From positions 26,679-90,678 of the forward strand of contig CACNTW010000004.1 of NCBI GenBank assembly GCA_902623495.1: a stretch of DNA of 64,000 nucleotides, written 5' to 3'. Below are positions 18,403-27,279 of this stretch, one piece after another. A program made the translations under genes and the position numbers. The notes under the pieces are model-generated. The model was not told the origin of the DNA, searched no databases, and worked only from the letters and a program-made list of their open reading frames with translations. How positions within the stretch are numbered: position 1 is the first letter of the stretch; each line of letters begins with the position of its first letter. Source of the stretch: an uncultured Pelagibacteraceae bacterium. GTDB lineage: Bacteria > Pseudomonadota > Alphaproteobacteria > Pelagibacterales > Pelagibacteraceae.

Positions 18403-18950
18403 TGAATAAAGTTTTCCTTACTCTCTCATTTTTAATGGGATTGGTTGTGCTAGCATCTAATTATTTAGTTCAATTTCCTATAAAATATTACCGTTTAGAG
18501 GAAATTTTAACTTACGGTGCTTTTAGTTATCCAATTGCATTTTTAATTACAGATTTAGCCAACAGATCCTTTGGAAAATTAGTAGCTAGAAAAATTGTTT
18601 ATATAGGCTTCACAATTGGAATTTTGTTTACTTTAATATTTTCAACTAATTTTACTGATCTTATTTCTATAAGAATAGCAATTGGTTCAGGAACTGCTTT
18701 TATAATTGCTCAACTTTTAGATGTTCAGATATTTGATCAATTAAGACAAAAAAAGTGGTTTATAGCACCTTTAACATCTTCTTTGATAGGTTCAACAGTT
18801 GATACTTTTTTATTTTTCTCAATATCATTCTATGGAACGGGAATTCCTTGGGTAACTTTATCGTTAGGAGATCTTGCGGTAAAAATATTTGTTGCTCTTG
18901 TAATGTTGATACCTTTTAGATTATTACTCGGTACACTAAAAGCAGCATAA
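18402..18950 (+). CDS. Queuosine-precursor transporter family membrane protein (YhhQ/VUT)
   Basis: Members of this family import preQ0/preQ1, precursors of the tRNA base queuosine; older annotation calls them VUT or DUF165. The 182-residue protein has about six membrane segments and the family motif AFSYPIAFLITDLANRSFGKLVARKIVY near the N-terminus, then LDVQIFDQLRQKKWFIAPLTSSLIGSTVDTFLFFSISF. It starts on the rpmB stop codon and is convergent with the agmatine deiminase gene with no gap. The substrate is inferred from the family. Confidence 0.82.
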   Translation: MNKVFLTLSFLMGLVVLASNYLVQFPIKYYRLEEILTYGAFSYPIAFLITDLANRSFGKLVARKIVYIGFTIGILFTLIFSTNFTDLISIRIAIGSGTAFIIAQLLDVQIFDQLRQKKWFIAPLTSSLIGSTVDTFLFFSISFYGTGIPWVTLSLGDLAVKIFVALVMLIPFRLLLGTLKAA

Positions 18951-20003
18951 TTAAATTTTAGGTTCTTGTTGGGTCATGCAATGTATTGCACCAAATCCCC
19001 ATATCAATTTGCTACAGTCAACTGTTTCGATTTTTCTATTTCTAAAGTAATTTTTGAAAATTTTAATTGCAATATTGTCTTCTTTTACTTTGAATATTGG
19101 AAGAATTATTTTTTTATTACAAATATAAAAATTCATATAACTTGCAGGAACTCTTGTATTCTCAATATAAATTGGTGAAGGCATAGGAACTTTTATAATT
19201 TTGAATTTCTTTCCTTTCTCACATTTACTTTCTTTCAATATATTTAAATTCTTATTTAAGTTTTTGTAATTTATATCTTTCTTATTATTTTCAACCGCAG
19301 TCATAATCGCATTTCTTGAAACAAATCTTGTTATGTCATCTACATGTCCATGTGTATCATCGCCTGCAATTCCTTTTTTAAGCCATATAAAGTTTTTTAT
19401 ATTTAAGTATTTATTAAACATTTTTTCGTAGTCTTTTTTTTTAAAATTTTTATTTCTTTCTTGAACTTTGCTTAACAAACATTCTTCAGTTAATAGAATT
19501 GTACCTGAGCCATTTACATCAAACGCCCCTCCTTCCATGATTATTTTTCTAATTCTGCCTTTTTTTTTGATTATTGGATCAATCTTTTTAAAATTGGCAA
19601 TTTTACTAATACTATTATTGATTTTATTGTCATTTTTATAATTATTATATTTTGACCATCCGTTAAAAGCAAAATTTAGTATTACTTTTTTCTTTTCAAC
19701 TTTATTTGTTATAAATATGGGTCCAGAATCTCTTAACCATATTCTATCAGTTTTAATATAGTGGAAGTTGATATTTTTAATTTTATTAAGTTTTATTAAT
19801 TTTTTTATATTTTTTATATTTTTGCTAACGATTAAGTTAACTTTCTGATTTTTTGAAATTTTTTTTATAATCTTTAAAATTACTTCAGGAATAAATTGAT
19901 ATAATCCAGGCCAATCATTTTTATTATAAGGCCAAGCAATCCAAACTGAATTTTGAGGCTCCCATTCAGCCGGCATTCTAAATCCATTAAAGTTTTCATT
20001 CAT
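18951..20003 (-). CDS. aguA: Agmatine deiminase
   Basis: AguA converts agmatine to N-carbamoylputrescine. The 350-residue guanidino-modifying enzyme shows PAEWEPQNSVWIAWPYNKNDWPG, RIWLRDSGPIF, IMEGGAFDVNGSGTILLTEECLL, GDDTHGHVDDITRFV and a catalytic Cys near residue 342 in GFGAIHCMTQQEP. It is last in a four-gene minus-strand operon and overlaps the upstream amidase by eight bases; the two enzymes act consecutively. Arginine decarboxylase, which would supply agmatine, is not in the window. Confidence 0.93.
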   Translation of the reverse strand: MNENFNGFRMPAEWEPQNSVWIAWPYNKNDWPGLYQFIPEVILKIIKKISKNQKVNLIVSKNIKNIKKLIKLNKIKNINFHYIKTDRIWLRDSGPIFITNKVEKKKVILNFAFNGWSKYNNYKNDNKINNSISKIANFKKIDPIIKKKGRIRKIIMEGGAFDVNGSGTILLTEECLLSKVQERNKNFKKKDYEKMFNKYLNIKNFIWLKKGIAGDDTHGHVDDITRFVSRNAIMTAVENNKKDINYKNLNKNLNILKESKCEKGKKFKIIKVPMPSPIYIENTRVPASYMNFYICNKKIILPIFKVKEDNIAIKIFKNYFRNRKIETVDCSKLIWGFGAIHCMTQQEPKI

Positions 20004-20880
20004 CTGCAGGATTTTTTAGTATGCCTTTATAAAAATCGATTCTTCTATCTCTTAAAAAAGGCCAATGCTCTCTGGCTGAATCAATTTTTTTATAGTTTAT
20101 TTCACGAATTAAAATTTCTTCTTTTTTATTCCCAAGTTTTCCAATTATTTGCCCACTAGGATCTATAATCATTGAGTTTCCCCAGAATTCTATTTTCTTC
20201 TTACCTTTTTTTTCTGTTCCAACTCTATTTATAGCAACCACATAAATACCATTTGCGATTGCGTGAGATTTTTGCATTGTTATCCAAGAGTCTAGTTGAG
20301 ATTTTCCAAATTTTTTTTTCTCTTTAGGATGCCATCCAATAGCAGTAGGGTAAAAAATTATTTGTGCACCTTTAAGTGCAGTCAATCTTGCAGCTTCTGG
20401 GAACCATTGATCCCAACAAATTAAAGATCCAATTTTACCAAATTTTGTTTTAACAGATTTAAAACCTAAATCTCCAGGAGTAAAATAAAATTTTTCATAA
20501 TAACCAGGATCATCTGGTATATGCATTTTTCTATATTTCGATAAAATTTTACCTTTCTCGCTAATAACGATACTAGTATTATGATAGAAGCCATGTGTTT
20601 TTTTTTCAAATAATGAAATCATTAATACTATTTGTAAATCTTTGGCTAATTCACAAAATATTTTTGTAGTTCTGCCAGGTATTTTTTCCGCTAGCTTAAA
20701 GTTGGAATGACTTTCTGTTTGACAAAAATAATTTGATAAAAATAGTTCCGGCACACAAATTATTTTAGCTTTTTTTGATGCTGCTTTTTTTATATTTTTA
20801 ACAGCTGAGTTTATATTTTTTTGAATATTATCTGAAATTTTACTTTGAATAATTCCAATTTTTACTTTTTTGATCATCAA
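19996..20880 (-). CDS. aguB: N-carbamoylputrescine amidase (nitrilase superfamily)
   Basis: AguB hydrolyses N-carbamoylputrescine to putrescine, CO2 and ammonia. The 294-residue protein has the nitrilase triad: Glu in CVPELFLSNYFCQTE, Lys in KYRKMHIPDDPGYYEKFYF and Cys in GSLICWDQWFPEAARL. ALKGAQIIFYPTAIGWHP is typical of AguB. It overlaps aguA by eight bases and starts beside the stop of the DHS-like gene, so the order of genes follows a polyamine pathway. Confidence 0.93.
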   Translation of the reverse strand: MMIKKVKIGIIQSKISDNIQKNINSAVKNIKKAASKKAKIICVPELFLSNYFCQTESHSNFKLAEKIPGRTTKIFCELAKDLQIVLMISLFEKKTHGFYHNTSIVISEKGKILSKYRKMHIPDDPGYYEKFYFTPGDLGFKSVKTKFGKIGSLICWDQWFPEAARLTALKGAQIIFYPTAIGWHPKEKKKFGKSQLDSWITMQKSHAIANGIYVVAINRVGTEKKGKKKIEFWGNSMIIDPSGQIIGKLGNKKEEILIREINYKKIDSAREHWPFLRDRRIDFYKGILKNPADE

Positions 20881-21921
20881 TCAAAATATTTTAGAAAAGT
20901 TTTTTCTGTCTCTATTTTTCCATTCTCCAGTATGATAGGCGTCACTTGCTATTAACGGTAAAACACTGGTAGCTTCAGCAAATACCATTTGTTCTTTAGT
21001 AGTATCAACCTTACCCCATGAACTTGCTTCTTTTAATGTTGAACTACTGCAAGCTCCATCTCTTGAGTCAGCAACAGTAATTTGTATTGCATATTTGTGC
21101 ATATCTACATTTTTTCCTAAAAGTTCAGCACAAATTACCGTGTCTTGTATAAAGTTTTTAGGAACTCCACCACCAATCATGAATAATCCCGAACCTTTAG
21201 ATTTAATTTTAATCTCTGTTAATTCTCTAAATTCTCTAATTGAGTCTATTGTAATATGATTTTTTGGATTTCTCTCTTGATGCATGACTAATCCAAAACC
21301 TGCACTTGAGTCTGTAAATGCAGGACAGAATATAGGTACATCGTTATCAAAAGCTGTTTCAATTAAAGAACCTTTCTTTTTAGAATTAGTTTTTAGATAT
21401 TTACCAATCTCTTTAATGAATTCTCTCGATGTGTAAGACTTCGGCTCAAGTTTGTCAGCTATTTCTCCTATTGTTTTATCACAAACCTGGAGCTCCTCTT
21501 CATCGATGTAAGTATCATAAATCCTATCTATATAATTGTCTCTAAGTTCATTATCATTTTGATATTGTGATCCTTGGTAATGTTTAAATCCAAGCGCTTC
21601 AAAAAAATCCATATCTATTATAGATGCTCCAGTTGCTACAATTGCATCTACCATGTTGTATTTAACCATATCTCTATAAATATGCATACATCCAGCGGCA
21701 GAAGTAGATCCTGCAAGAGTTAAGAATATTGTACAATCTTTATCTTTAAGCATTTCATTATATATCTTGGATGCATTAGCAGTTTCTCTTGAAACAAAAG
21801 ACATTTTTTCCATAGAAGATATAATTTTTCTAGAGTCAAAAGATGTAATATCAATATGCTCAACTTCTTTACTTAAAAAGTCTTTTTTTCTGTTATGATT
21901 AAGATTTTTTGTATCTGACAT
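20881..21921 (-). CDS. Deoxyhypusine synthase-like protein (putative aminobutyl transferase)
   Basis: True deoxyhypusine synthase moves an aminobutyl group from spermidine to a lysine of eIF5A in eukaryotes and archaea. Bacteria lack eIF5A, so relatives here probably act on a small polyamine, for example making homospermidine. The 346-residue protein has LTLAGSTSAAGCMHIYRDMV, VDAIVATGASIIDMDFFE, MIGGGVPKNFI, QITVADSRDGACSSSTL and SWGKVDTTKEQMVFAEATSVLPL, with Lys304 at the position of the catalytic imine-forming lysine. It lies between the decarboxylase and aguB. Family membership is clear; the reaction is inferred. Confidence 0.85.
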   Translation of the reverse strand: MSDTKNLNHNRKKDFLSKEVEHIDITSFDSRKIISSMEKMSFVSRETANASKIYNEMLKDKDCTIFLTLAGSTSAAGCMHIYRDMVKYNMVDAIVATGASIIDMDFFEALGFKHYQGSQYQNDNELRDNYIDRIYDTYIDEEELQVCDKTIGEIADKLEPKSYTSREFIKEIGKYLKTNSKKKGSLIETAFDNDVPIFCPAFTDSSAGFGLVMHQERNPKNHITIDSIREFRELTEIKIKSKGSGLFMIGGGVPKNFIQDTVICAELLGKNVDMHKYAIQITVADSRDGACSSSTLKEASSWGKVDTTKEQMVFAEATSVLPLIASDAYHTGEWKNRDRKNFSKIF

Positions 21922-23099
21922 TATGCAACAAGAAACTCTTTATTTGTTTCTTTGTCATACATCGTCATTATTGGATTATCACATACTTCGTAAATACTAT
22001 CAGAATAATATCCATTAAATTGAGTTCTAAATGTCAATCCGTATGCTCCTAATTGACCTAATTCAATGTAATCACCTTCTTTAATATTATTAGGTAGAAT
22101 AAAAGGTCCCTTCATATAATCCATGCTATCACATGTTGGTCCATAAAAATCAAATGAAGTCAATTTTTTTGATATAATTCTTCCACTTGTAATTATCCTT
22201 GATGGATAAACTATATTAGGCACACCTGCATCAAATAAAGTTCCGTATGTTCCATCATTGATATATAGCTTTTGTTTTTTTCTTAAGTTTACTCTCACAA
22301 TTGTCGAACCACTTTCTGCAACAATTGCTCGACCTGGCTCACATATAATTTCTGGTTTTTTTTCTAATTTTAATTTATTTAACGAATTTTTTATTTCCTC
22401 AAAATAAGAGTCTAATGATTGAGGAACTAAGTCAGGATAGATTGTTGGAAATCCTCCACCTATATTTATAACATCTGGAACTATTTTTGTTTTTTTTATT
22501 ATATATTTAATTTCATTAATCCCTTTTGAATAGGATATTGGATGCATACATTGCGAACCCACATGAAAACTTAATCCTATTTTTTTTGCATACTGTTTTG
22601 TTAATCTATAAAGCCCTATTGCTTCTGAAGTTTGTGCGCCAAATTTTTTAGATAAATCTATTTCTGCGTGTTCATTAGAAACTGCAACTCTCACAAATAA
22701 CTCTAAATCCTTAGCTTGATTAGTGCTATTAAGAATTTTTATTAATTCATCTTTTGTATCTATTGAAAAAGTCTTAATATTATATTTGAAATATGCTTCG
22801 TTTATACTTTCCTTGCTTTTTACAGTATGCATGTAGGAGCATTTTGCATCTGGGCTAACACTTCTAATTGCCTCAACTTCTTTAATTGAAGCGATATCAA
22901 AATCATTAATTCCACTTTCCACGATAGTTTTTAATACTAATGGATGCGGGTTAGTTTTAACTGCATATAGGATTTTACCAGGAAATTTATTCTGAAAAAA
23001 TTTAGAAGCTATGTTTATAGAATCTCTTCTAATACAATAAACAGGTTCTGTTGGTCTCAGTTGATTTACTAATTTATCAACTGATTTAAATTTTTGCAT
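21921..23099 (-). CDS. PLP-dependent ornithine/lysine decarboxylase, alanine racemase fold
   Basis: The enzyme decarboxylates ornithine to putrescine, and in some members lysine to cadaverine. The 392-residue protein is of the eukaryotic-ODC type: PLP lysine at about residue 48 in ILYAVKTNPHPLVL, FHVGSQCMHP, DVINIGGGFPTIYP, ICEPGRAIVAESG, and the active-site cysteine in FYGPTCDSMDYM, with LGAYG towards the end. It is the first gene of the polyamine operon and ends on the start of the DHS-like gene. Diaminopimelate decarboxylase is unlikely given the YGPTCDSMD motif. Confidence 0.9.
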   Translation of the reverse strand: MQKFKSVDKLVNQLRPTEPVYCIRRDSINIASKFFQNKFPGKILYAVKTNPHPLVLKTIVESGINDFDIASIKEVEAIRSVSPDAKCSYMHTVKSKESINEAYFKYNIKTFSIDTKDELIKILNSTNQAKDLELFVRVAVSNEHAEIDLSKKFGAQTSEAIGLYRLTKQYAKKIGLSFHVGSQCMHPISYSKGINEIKYIIKKTKIVPDVINIGGGFPTIYPDLVPQSLDSYFEEIKNSLNKLKLEKKPEIICEPGRAIVAESGSTIVRVNLRKKQKLYINDGTYGTLFDAGVPNIVYPSRIITSGRIISKKLTSFDFYGPTCDSMDYMKGPFILPNNIKEGDYIELGQLGAYGLTFRTQFNGYYSDSIYEVCDNPIMTMYDKETNKEFLVA

Positions 23100-23124
23100 T
23101 TAAAGCTCCAAAAAAAATTTAACA

Positions 23125-23148
23125 AAAAAAACCGGCATAACTGCTATG
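23125..23148 (-). promoter_or_regulatory. Short hairpin plus U-run in the decarboxylase leader
   Basis: On the minus strand GCATA-GCAGT-TATGC forms a 5-bp stem, followed by CGG and eight T residues, about 30 bases before the decarboxylase ATG. It resembles a weak attenuator or the base of a leader element. The remaining leader (TTGGAGC before the ATG) has a Shine-Dalgarno. Function is unknown; ornithine decarboxylase genes in alphaproteobacteria can carry structured speF leaders, but I could not confirm that consensus here. Confidence 0.35.
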
Positions 23149-23210
23149 CAAGTTTATATAAAACGAGCATTTATGCAGAAAATGAGCCAATGTAAAGTAA
23201 AAATGTACCC

Positions 23211-23240
23211 TTGAAATAATTTAGAATGTTTCCATATAAG
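23211..23240 (+). promoter_or_regulatory. Possible promoter of actR
   Basis: TTGAAA (23211-23216) and TATAAG (23235-23240) are separated by 18 bases. Transcription from here would begin at or within two bases of the actR ATG at 23245, implying a leaderless mRNA. Alternatively AAGG at 23238 is a Shine-Dalgarno and transcription starts further upstream. Confidence 0.4.
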
Positions 23241-23244
23241 GTCC

Positions 23245-23808
23245 ATGCCAGAGGCAGAAGTATTAAAAAAAATAACAGAATTTGAGGATAAATCTCTACT
23301 TATAGTAGATGATGATAACCCTTTTAGAGAAAGACTAGCTCGAGCAATGGAGAAAAAGGGCTTTTCTGTTTCACAAGCAGAGGGTGTAAAAATTGGAATA
23401 GAGTCTGTGAAATCAAAAAAACCTGCTTTCGCAGTTGTTGATTTGAGACTAAACGATGGAAACGGACTAGAAGTTGTAAAAGAAATCCAGAAAAATAACT
23501 CAGAAAGTAGAATAGTGATGCTTACTGGTTATGGAAATATACCAACTGCAGTTGCAGCCATTAAAGAGGGTGCAATAGACTATTTAGCTAAACCAGCAGA
23601 TGCAGATGACGTAGAAAAAGCACTTTTAGCTGATCCAAATAAAAAAGCTGCTCCACCAGAAAATCCAATGTCTGCTGATAGAGTAAAATGGGAACATATT
23701 CACAGAGTCTTTGAGCTATGTAACAGAAATGTATCTGAGACTGCAAGAAGACTTAAAATGCATCGAAGAACTCTTCAAAGAATTCTATCAAAAAGATCTC
23801 CAAGATAA
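23245..23808 (+). CDS. actR: Global redox-type response regulator ActR/RegA/PrrA
   Basis: This is a two-component response regulator that controls energy and redox genes in alphaproteobacteria. The 187-residue protein has a receiver domain at about 15-130 (LLIVDDDNPFRERLARAM, phosphoacceptor Asp in AVVDLRLNDGNG, MLTGYGNIPTAVAAIKEGAIDYLAKP) and a Fis-type helix-turn-helix at the end (NVSETARRLKMHRRTLQRILSKRSPR) that is nearly invariant in ActR/RegA. The cognate RegB kinase is not adjacent. It is convergent with bioY. Confidence 0.94.
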   Translation: MPEAEVLKKITEFEDKSLLIVDDDNPFRERLARAMEKKGFSVSQAEGVKIGIESVKSKKPAFAVVDLRLNDGNGLEVVKEIQKNNSESRIVMLTGYGNIPTAVAAIKEGAIDYLAKPADADDVEKALLADPNKKAAPPENPMSADRVKWEHIHRVFELCNRNVSETARRLKMHRRTLQRILSKRSPR

Positions 23809-23810
23809 TA

Positions 23811-24362
23811 CTAAATATATTTTCTAAGTTTAATAATTTTATTAACTAAAGCTGTTAGTAATAACATCTTAAATAATTCAGCATAAAGAAATGGGTAAAC
23901 GCCAAATTCTAATATTGGTTTATCCCAACCGATTAAATTTCCAAGCCACAAAATACCCAAAATATATATTACCGATGTTGCTATTATAATTTTTAAAAAA
24001 TTTAATATATGGTTTTTATCGTATGTAAATATGCCTGCTATCAGACATGCAAATATAAAACCTATTAAATATCCCATTGTTGGACCAACAAAATAAGCTA
24101 ATCCTATTCCTTTCTCTGGTGAGTTAGAAAATACCGGTAATCCCATAATTCCTTCTATCAAATAAAAAACTACCGAAAGTACCCCGACTTTATATCCAAA
24201 GGAAATTCCTAAAAACAAAACTATAAATGTTTGCATAGTCATAGGAACTGGATAAAAAGGTATTTTAATTTTTGCAGATATTGTCAATAAAATAGAACCT
24301 ATTAATGCAAATATTATGATTTTAATTATTTTATTATTAGAAATTGAATTTACTAATTCCAT
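23811..24362 (-). CDS. bioY: Biotin transporter BioY (ECF substrate-binding component)
   Basis: BioY is the membrane component that binds biotin, alone or with an ECF energy module. The 183-residue protein has about six membrane helices and family motifs ISAKIKIPFYPVPMTMQTFIVLFLGISFGYKVG, YLIEGIMGLPVFSN and YFVGPTMGYLIGFIFACLIAG. No EcfA/EcfT genes are adjacent, so it either works alone or shares a module. Uptake of biotin fits the vitamin dependence common in SAR11. It is divergent from polA. Confidence 0.92.
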   Translation of the reverse strand: MELVNSISNNKIIKIIIFALIGSILLTISAKIKIPFYPVPMTMQTFIVLFLGISFGYKVGVLSVVFYLIEGIMGLPVFSNSPEKGIGLAYFVGPTMGYLIGFIFACLIAGIFTYDKNHILNFLKIIIATSVIYILGILWLGNLIGWDKPILEFGVYPFLYAELFKMLLLTALVNKIIKLRKYI

Positions 24363-24408
24363 TAGCTTTAAATTACTATTTTAATAAAGTTTAATCCACT
24401 AATATTTA

Positions 24409-24437
24409 TTAACAGGATGTTTTATTCTTACTATAAT
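24409..24437 (+). promoter_or_regulatory. Sigma70-type promoter of polA
   Basis: TTAACA (24409-24414) and a perfect TATAAT (24432-24437) are separated by 17 bases, one of the closest consensus matches in the window. Transcription would begin around 24444, about 19 bases before the polA ATG at 24463. Confidence 0.75.
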
Positions 24438-24462
24438 ACGTCAATTTATTATAAATTAAATT

Positions 24463-27228
24463 ATGGGTAAAATTAAAAAAACAGATCATTTCTATCTTAT
24501 TGATGGGTCCGGATACATATTTAGAGCCTATTATGCATTGCCACCATTAACACGAAAAAGTGATGGTTTGCCAGTAGGAGCAGTAAGTGGATTTTGTAAC
24601 ATGCTGTTTAAATTATTAGAGGACTCTAAATCTAGCGAAAATTTAGAAAAACCAACTCATTTCGCAGTAATCTTTGACTCTGCAAGAAAGAATTTTCGAA
24701 ACGAAATATATTCAGATTATAAAGGAAATAGGTCTGATGCTCCCGATGATCTAATTCCACAATTCGATTATATTAGAAAGTCAGTATTAGCATTCAATTT
24801 ACCCTCTATAGAAATGTTAAATTACGAGGCTGATGATTTGATAGCCACTTATGTAGAGCAAATATTAGACGAAGGTGCAAAGGTTACAATTGTATCATCT
24901 GATAAAGATTTAATGCAACTTTTCAAAAAAAAGGTTCGTATATACGATCCAATGAAGAATAAATTTATATCTAATGACGATGTAATAAATAAATTTGGGG
25001 TTGGTCCGGATAAAGTAATTGATGTTCAATCACTAGCAGGGGATAGTACAGATAATGTACCTGGCGTTCCAGGTATTGGAGTAAAAACAGCAGCAGAATT
25101 AATTAAGGAATATGGAAATTTAGAAAACCTTCTCAAAAACGCAAATAAAATAAAACAGAATAAAAGAAGAGAAACACTTTTAGAAAATAAAGATAAGGCT
25201 CTGGTAAGTAAAAAACTAGTCACATTAAAAAATGATGTTCCGGTGAAAGACAAATTAACTGACTTTGTTCTAAAAAAAGTAGACGTAGACAAGTTATACA
25301 ATTTTTTGAGAGAAATGGAATTTAACAGGTTATTGAGTTCAGCAATTTCGACGTATGGTCAATCTAAATTTAGTGATGAAATAGAAGTCAAAAAAGAAAC
25401 ATCTAAAATATCAAAAGATAAATATGTTTTGATAAAAAATTTATCTGAAATAAAAGATTGGATGCAAGAAGCCGAAGAAGCTGGTGAATTTTCTATTGAT
25501 ACTGAAACAGATTCTCTTGACCCACATCAGGCAAATTTAGTTGGTATATCAATTTCTAGCAAAATAGGTAAAGCTTGTTACATTCCAACAGGTCATATTG
25601 ATAAAAATAATCTAAATGAAAATGATGTTTTGAGAATTTTAAAACCATATTTAGAGGATAAAAGTTTAAAAAAAATTGGGCAAAATATTAAATTCGATTA
25701 CATAATATTTCGTAAAAGGGATATAGATATTCAAAGCATGGAAGATACAATGTTGATGTCATACGTTTTAGATGCTGGGAAAAATAGACATAATATGGAT
25801 ACTCTTTCAGATATTCATCTTGGTCACAAAACAATTAAATATAAAGATCTTGTTGGATCTGGAAAAAAAGAAATTAAATTCAGCCAAGTAGAGTTAAATA
25901 TTGCAAAAGATTATGCGGCAGAAGATGCTGATATAACTTACCGTTTATATAAAATATTTTTGAAATCGCTTAAATCAGAAAAATTACTAAATATTTATGA
26001 AATTTTCGAAAAACCTTTAATTAAAATTTTAGCATCAATGGAAATCAATGGCATAAAATTGGATAATAATTTTCTTAAAAAACTATCTGTTAAGTTTGAA
26101 AAAAAACTTCAAGATTTAGAAAAACAAATTTTTAAAATTTCAAAAAAAAAATTTAATATTGCATCGACTAAACAGTTGGGTGAAATAATGTATAATGACC
26201 TCAAAATTGCATCGCTAAAAAAGACTAAAAAAGGTAGTTTTGCAACTGGTGCAGCAGTTCTAGAGGATTTAGCTTACAAAGGGAATGAATTTCCTAAATT
26301 GGTTTTAGAATGGAGGCAATCTAGTAAATTGAAAAATACATATTCAGATTCTTTGCCAGAGCATTTAAATCCCAATACAAAAAGAGTGCATACATCTTTT
26401 CTGTTAGCAGCAACTACAACGGGTAGACTTGCATCCAGTGATCCAAATTTACAAAATATTCCTATTAAAACTGAGGAGGGCAAAGATATTCGAAAAGCCT
26501 TTATATCAGAAAAAAATAAAAAACTTATATCAGCAGACTATAATCAGATCGAAATGAGAATTTTGGCTGATCTAGCTGATGTAAAAGAACTAAAAAAAGC
26601 TTTTAAAAATAATGAGGATATTCACTCATTAACCGCTAGCCAGGTTTTTGGTGCAGACATAAAAAAAATTGATGCTGATATGAGGAGAAAAGCGAAAGCT
26701 ATTAATTTTGGAATAATTTATGGAATATCTCAATATGGTTTGGCCAAACAAATTGGTGTATCAAATAATGAAGCCGAAGAATTTCTAAATTCATATTTTA
26801 TTAAATTTCCAGAAATTAAAGAATACATGAATAACACAATTAAATTCTGTAGAAAAAGTGGATATGTAAGAAATATTTTTGGTCGAAAAACTCATATTCC
26901 AGGAATCAATGACAAAAATTTTAATGTTAGAAATTTTCAAGAAAGGGCAGCTATAAATGCACCTATCCAAGGATCTGCATCAGAAATAATGCGACTTGCT
27001 ATGATTAGAATCAACGATGAGCTAGATACTAAAAAAACAAATGAATTTAATATGTTACTTCAAATTCACGATGAATTGATTTTTGAGGTAATTGATAATG
27101 GTACTAAATCTGCTTCTAAAAAGATTAAAGATATTATGACAAGTGTGAAAGATAGTGATTTGCATTCATTTTCAATACCATTATCGGTAGATGTAAACAT
27201 AGGTGATAACTGGGGAGAGCTTCATTAA
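24463..27228 (+). CDS. polA: DNA polymerase I
   Basis: Pol I fills repair gaps and removes Okazaki primers. The 921-residue protein has all three domains: 5'-3' exonuclease (LIDGSGYIFRAYYALPPLTR, SSDKDLMQL, GDSTDNVPGVPGIGVKTAAEL); 3'-5' proofreading exonuclease with acidic residues intact (FSIDTETDSLDP, GQNIKFDYIIF, YAAEDADITYRLY); and polymerase with motif A SADYNQIEMRILA, O-helix RRKAKAINFGIIYGISQYGLA and motif C LLQIHDELIFEV. O-helix Phe (not Tyr) predicts normal discrimination against dideoxynucleotides. Length matches E. coli Pol I. Confidence 0.98.
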   Translation: MGKIKKTDHFYLIDGSGYIFRAYYALPPLTRKSDGLPVGAVSGFCNMLFKLLEDSKSSENLEKPTHFAVIFDSARKNFRNEIYSDYKGNRSDAPDDLIPQFDYIRKSVLAFNLPSIEMLNYEADDLIATYVEQILDEGAKVTIVSSDKDLMQLFKKKVRIYDPMKNKFISNDDVINKFGVGPDKVIDVQSLAGDSTDNVPGVPGIGVKTAAELIKEYGNLENLLKNANKIKQNKRRETLLENKDKALVSKKLVTLKNDVPVKDKLTDFVLKKVDVDKLYNFLREMEFNRLLSSAISTYGQSKFSDEIEVKKETSKISKDKYVLIKNLSEIKDWMQEAEEAGEFSIDTETDSLDPHQANLVGISISSKIGKACYIPTGHIDKNNLNENDVLRILKPYLEDKSLKKIGQNIKFDYIIFRKRDIDIQSMEDTMLMSYVLDAGKNRHNMDTLSDIHLGHKTIKYKDLVGSGKKEIKFSQVELNIAKDYAAEDADITYRLYKIFLKSLKSEKLLNIYEIFEKPLIKILASMEINGIKLDNNFLKKLSVKFEKKLQDLEKQIFKISKKKFNIASTKQLGEIMYNDLKIASLKKTKKGSFATGAAVLEDLAYKGNEFPKLVLEWRQSSKLKNTYSDSLPEHLNPNTKRVHTSFLLAATTTGRLASSDPNLQNIPIKTEEGKDIRKAFISEKNKKLISADYNQIEMRILADLADVKELKKAFKNNEDIHSLTASQVFGADIKKIDADMRRKAKAINFGIIYGISQYGLAKQIGVSNNEAEEFLNSYFIKFPEIKEYMNNTIKFCRKSGYVRNIFGRKTHIPGINDKNFNVRNFQERAAINAPIQGSASEIMRLAMIRINDELDTKKTNEFNMLLQIHDELIFEVIDNGTKSASKKIKDIMTSVKDSDLHSFSIPLSVDVNIGDNWGELH

Positions 27229-27279
27229 TAAACATTTAATTGCCCAATTTTAAACATTTTAGTATTTTTATAGTTAAAC

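Noticed and set aside
20881-21921. Calling the DHS-like gene a true deoxyhypusine synthase
   Set aside because: Bacteria have no eIF5A substrate; operon context points to small-molecule polyamine chemistry, so the call is kept at family level.
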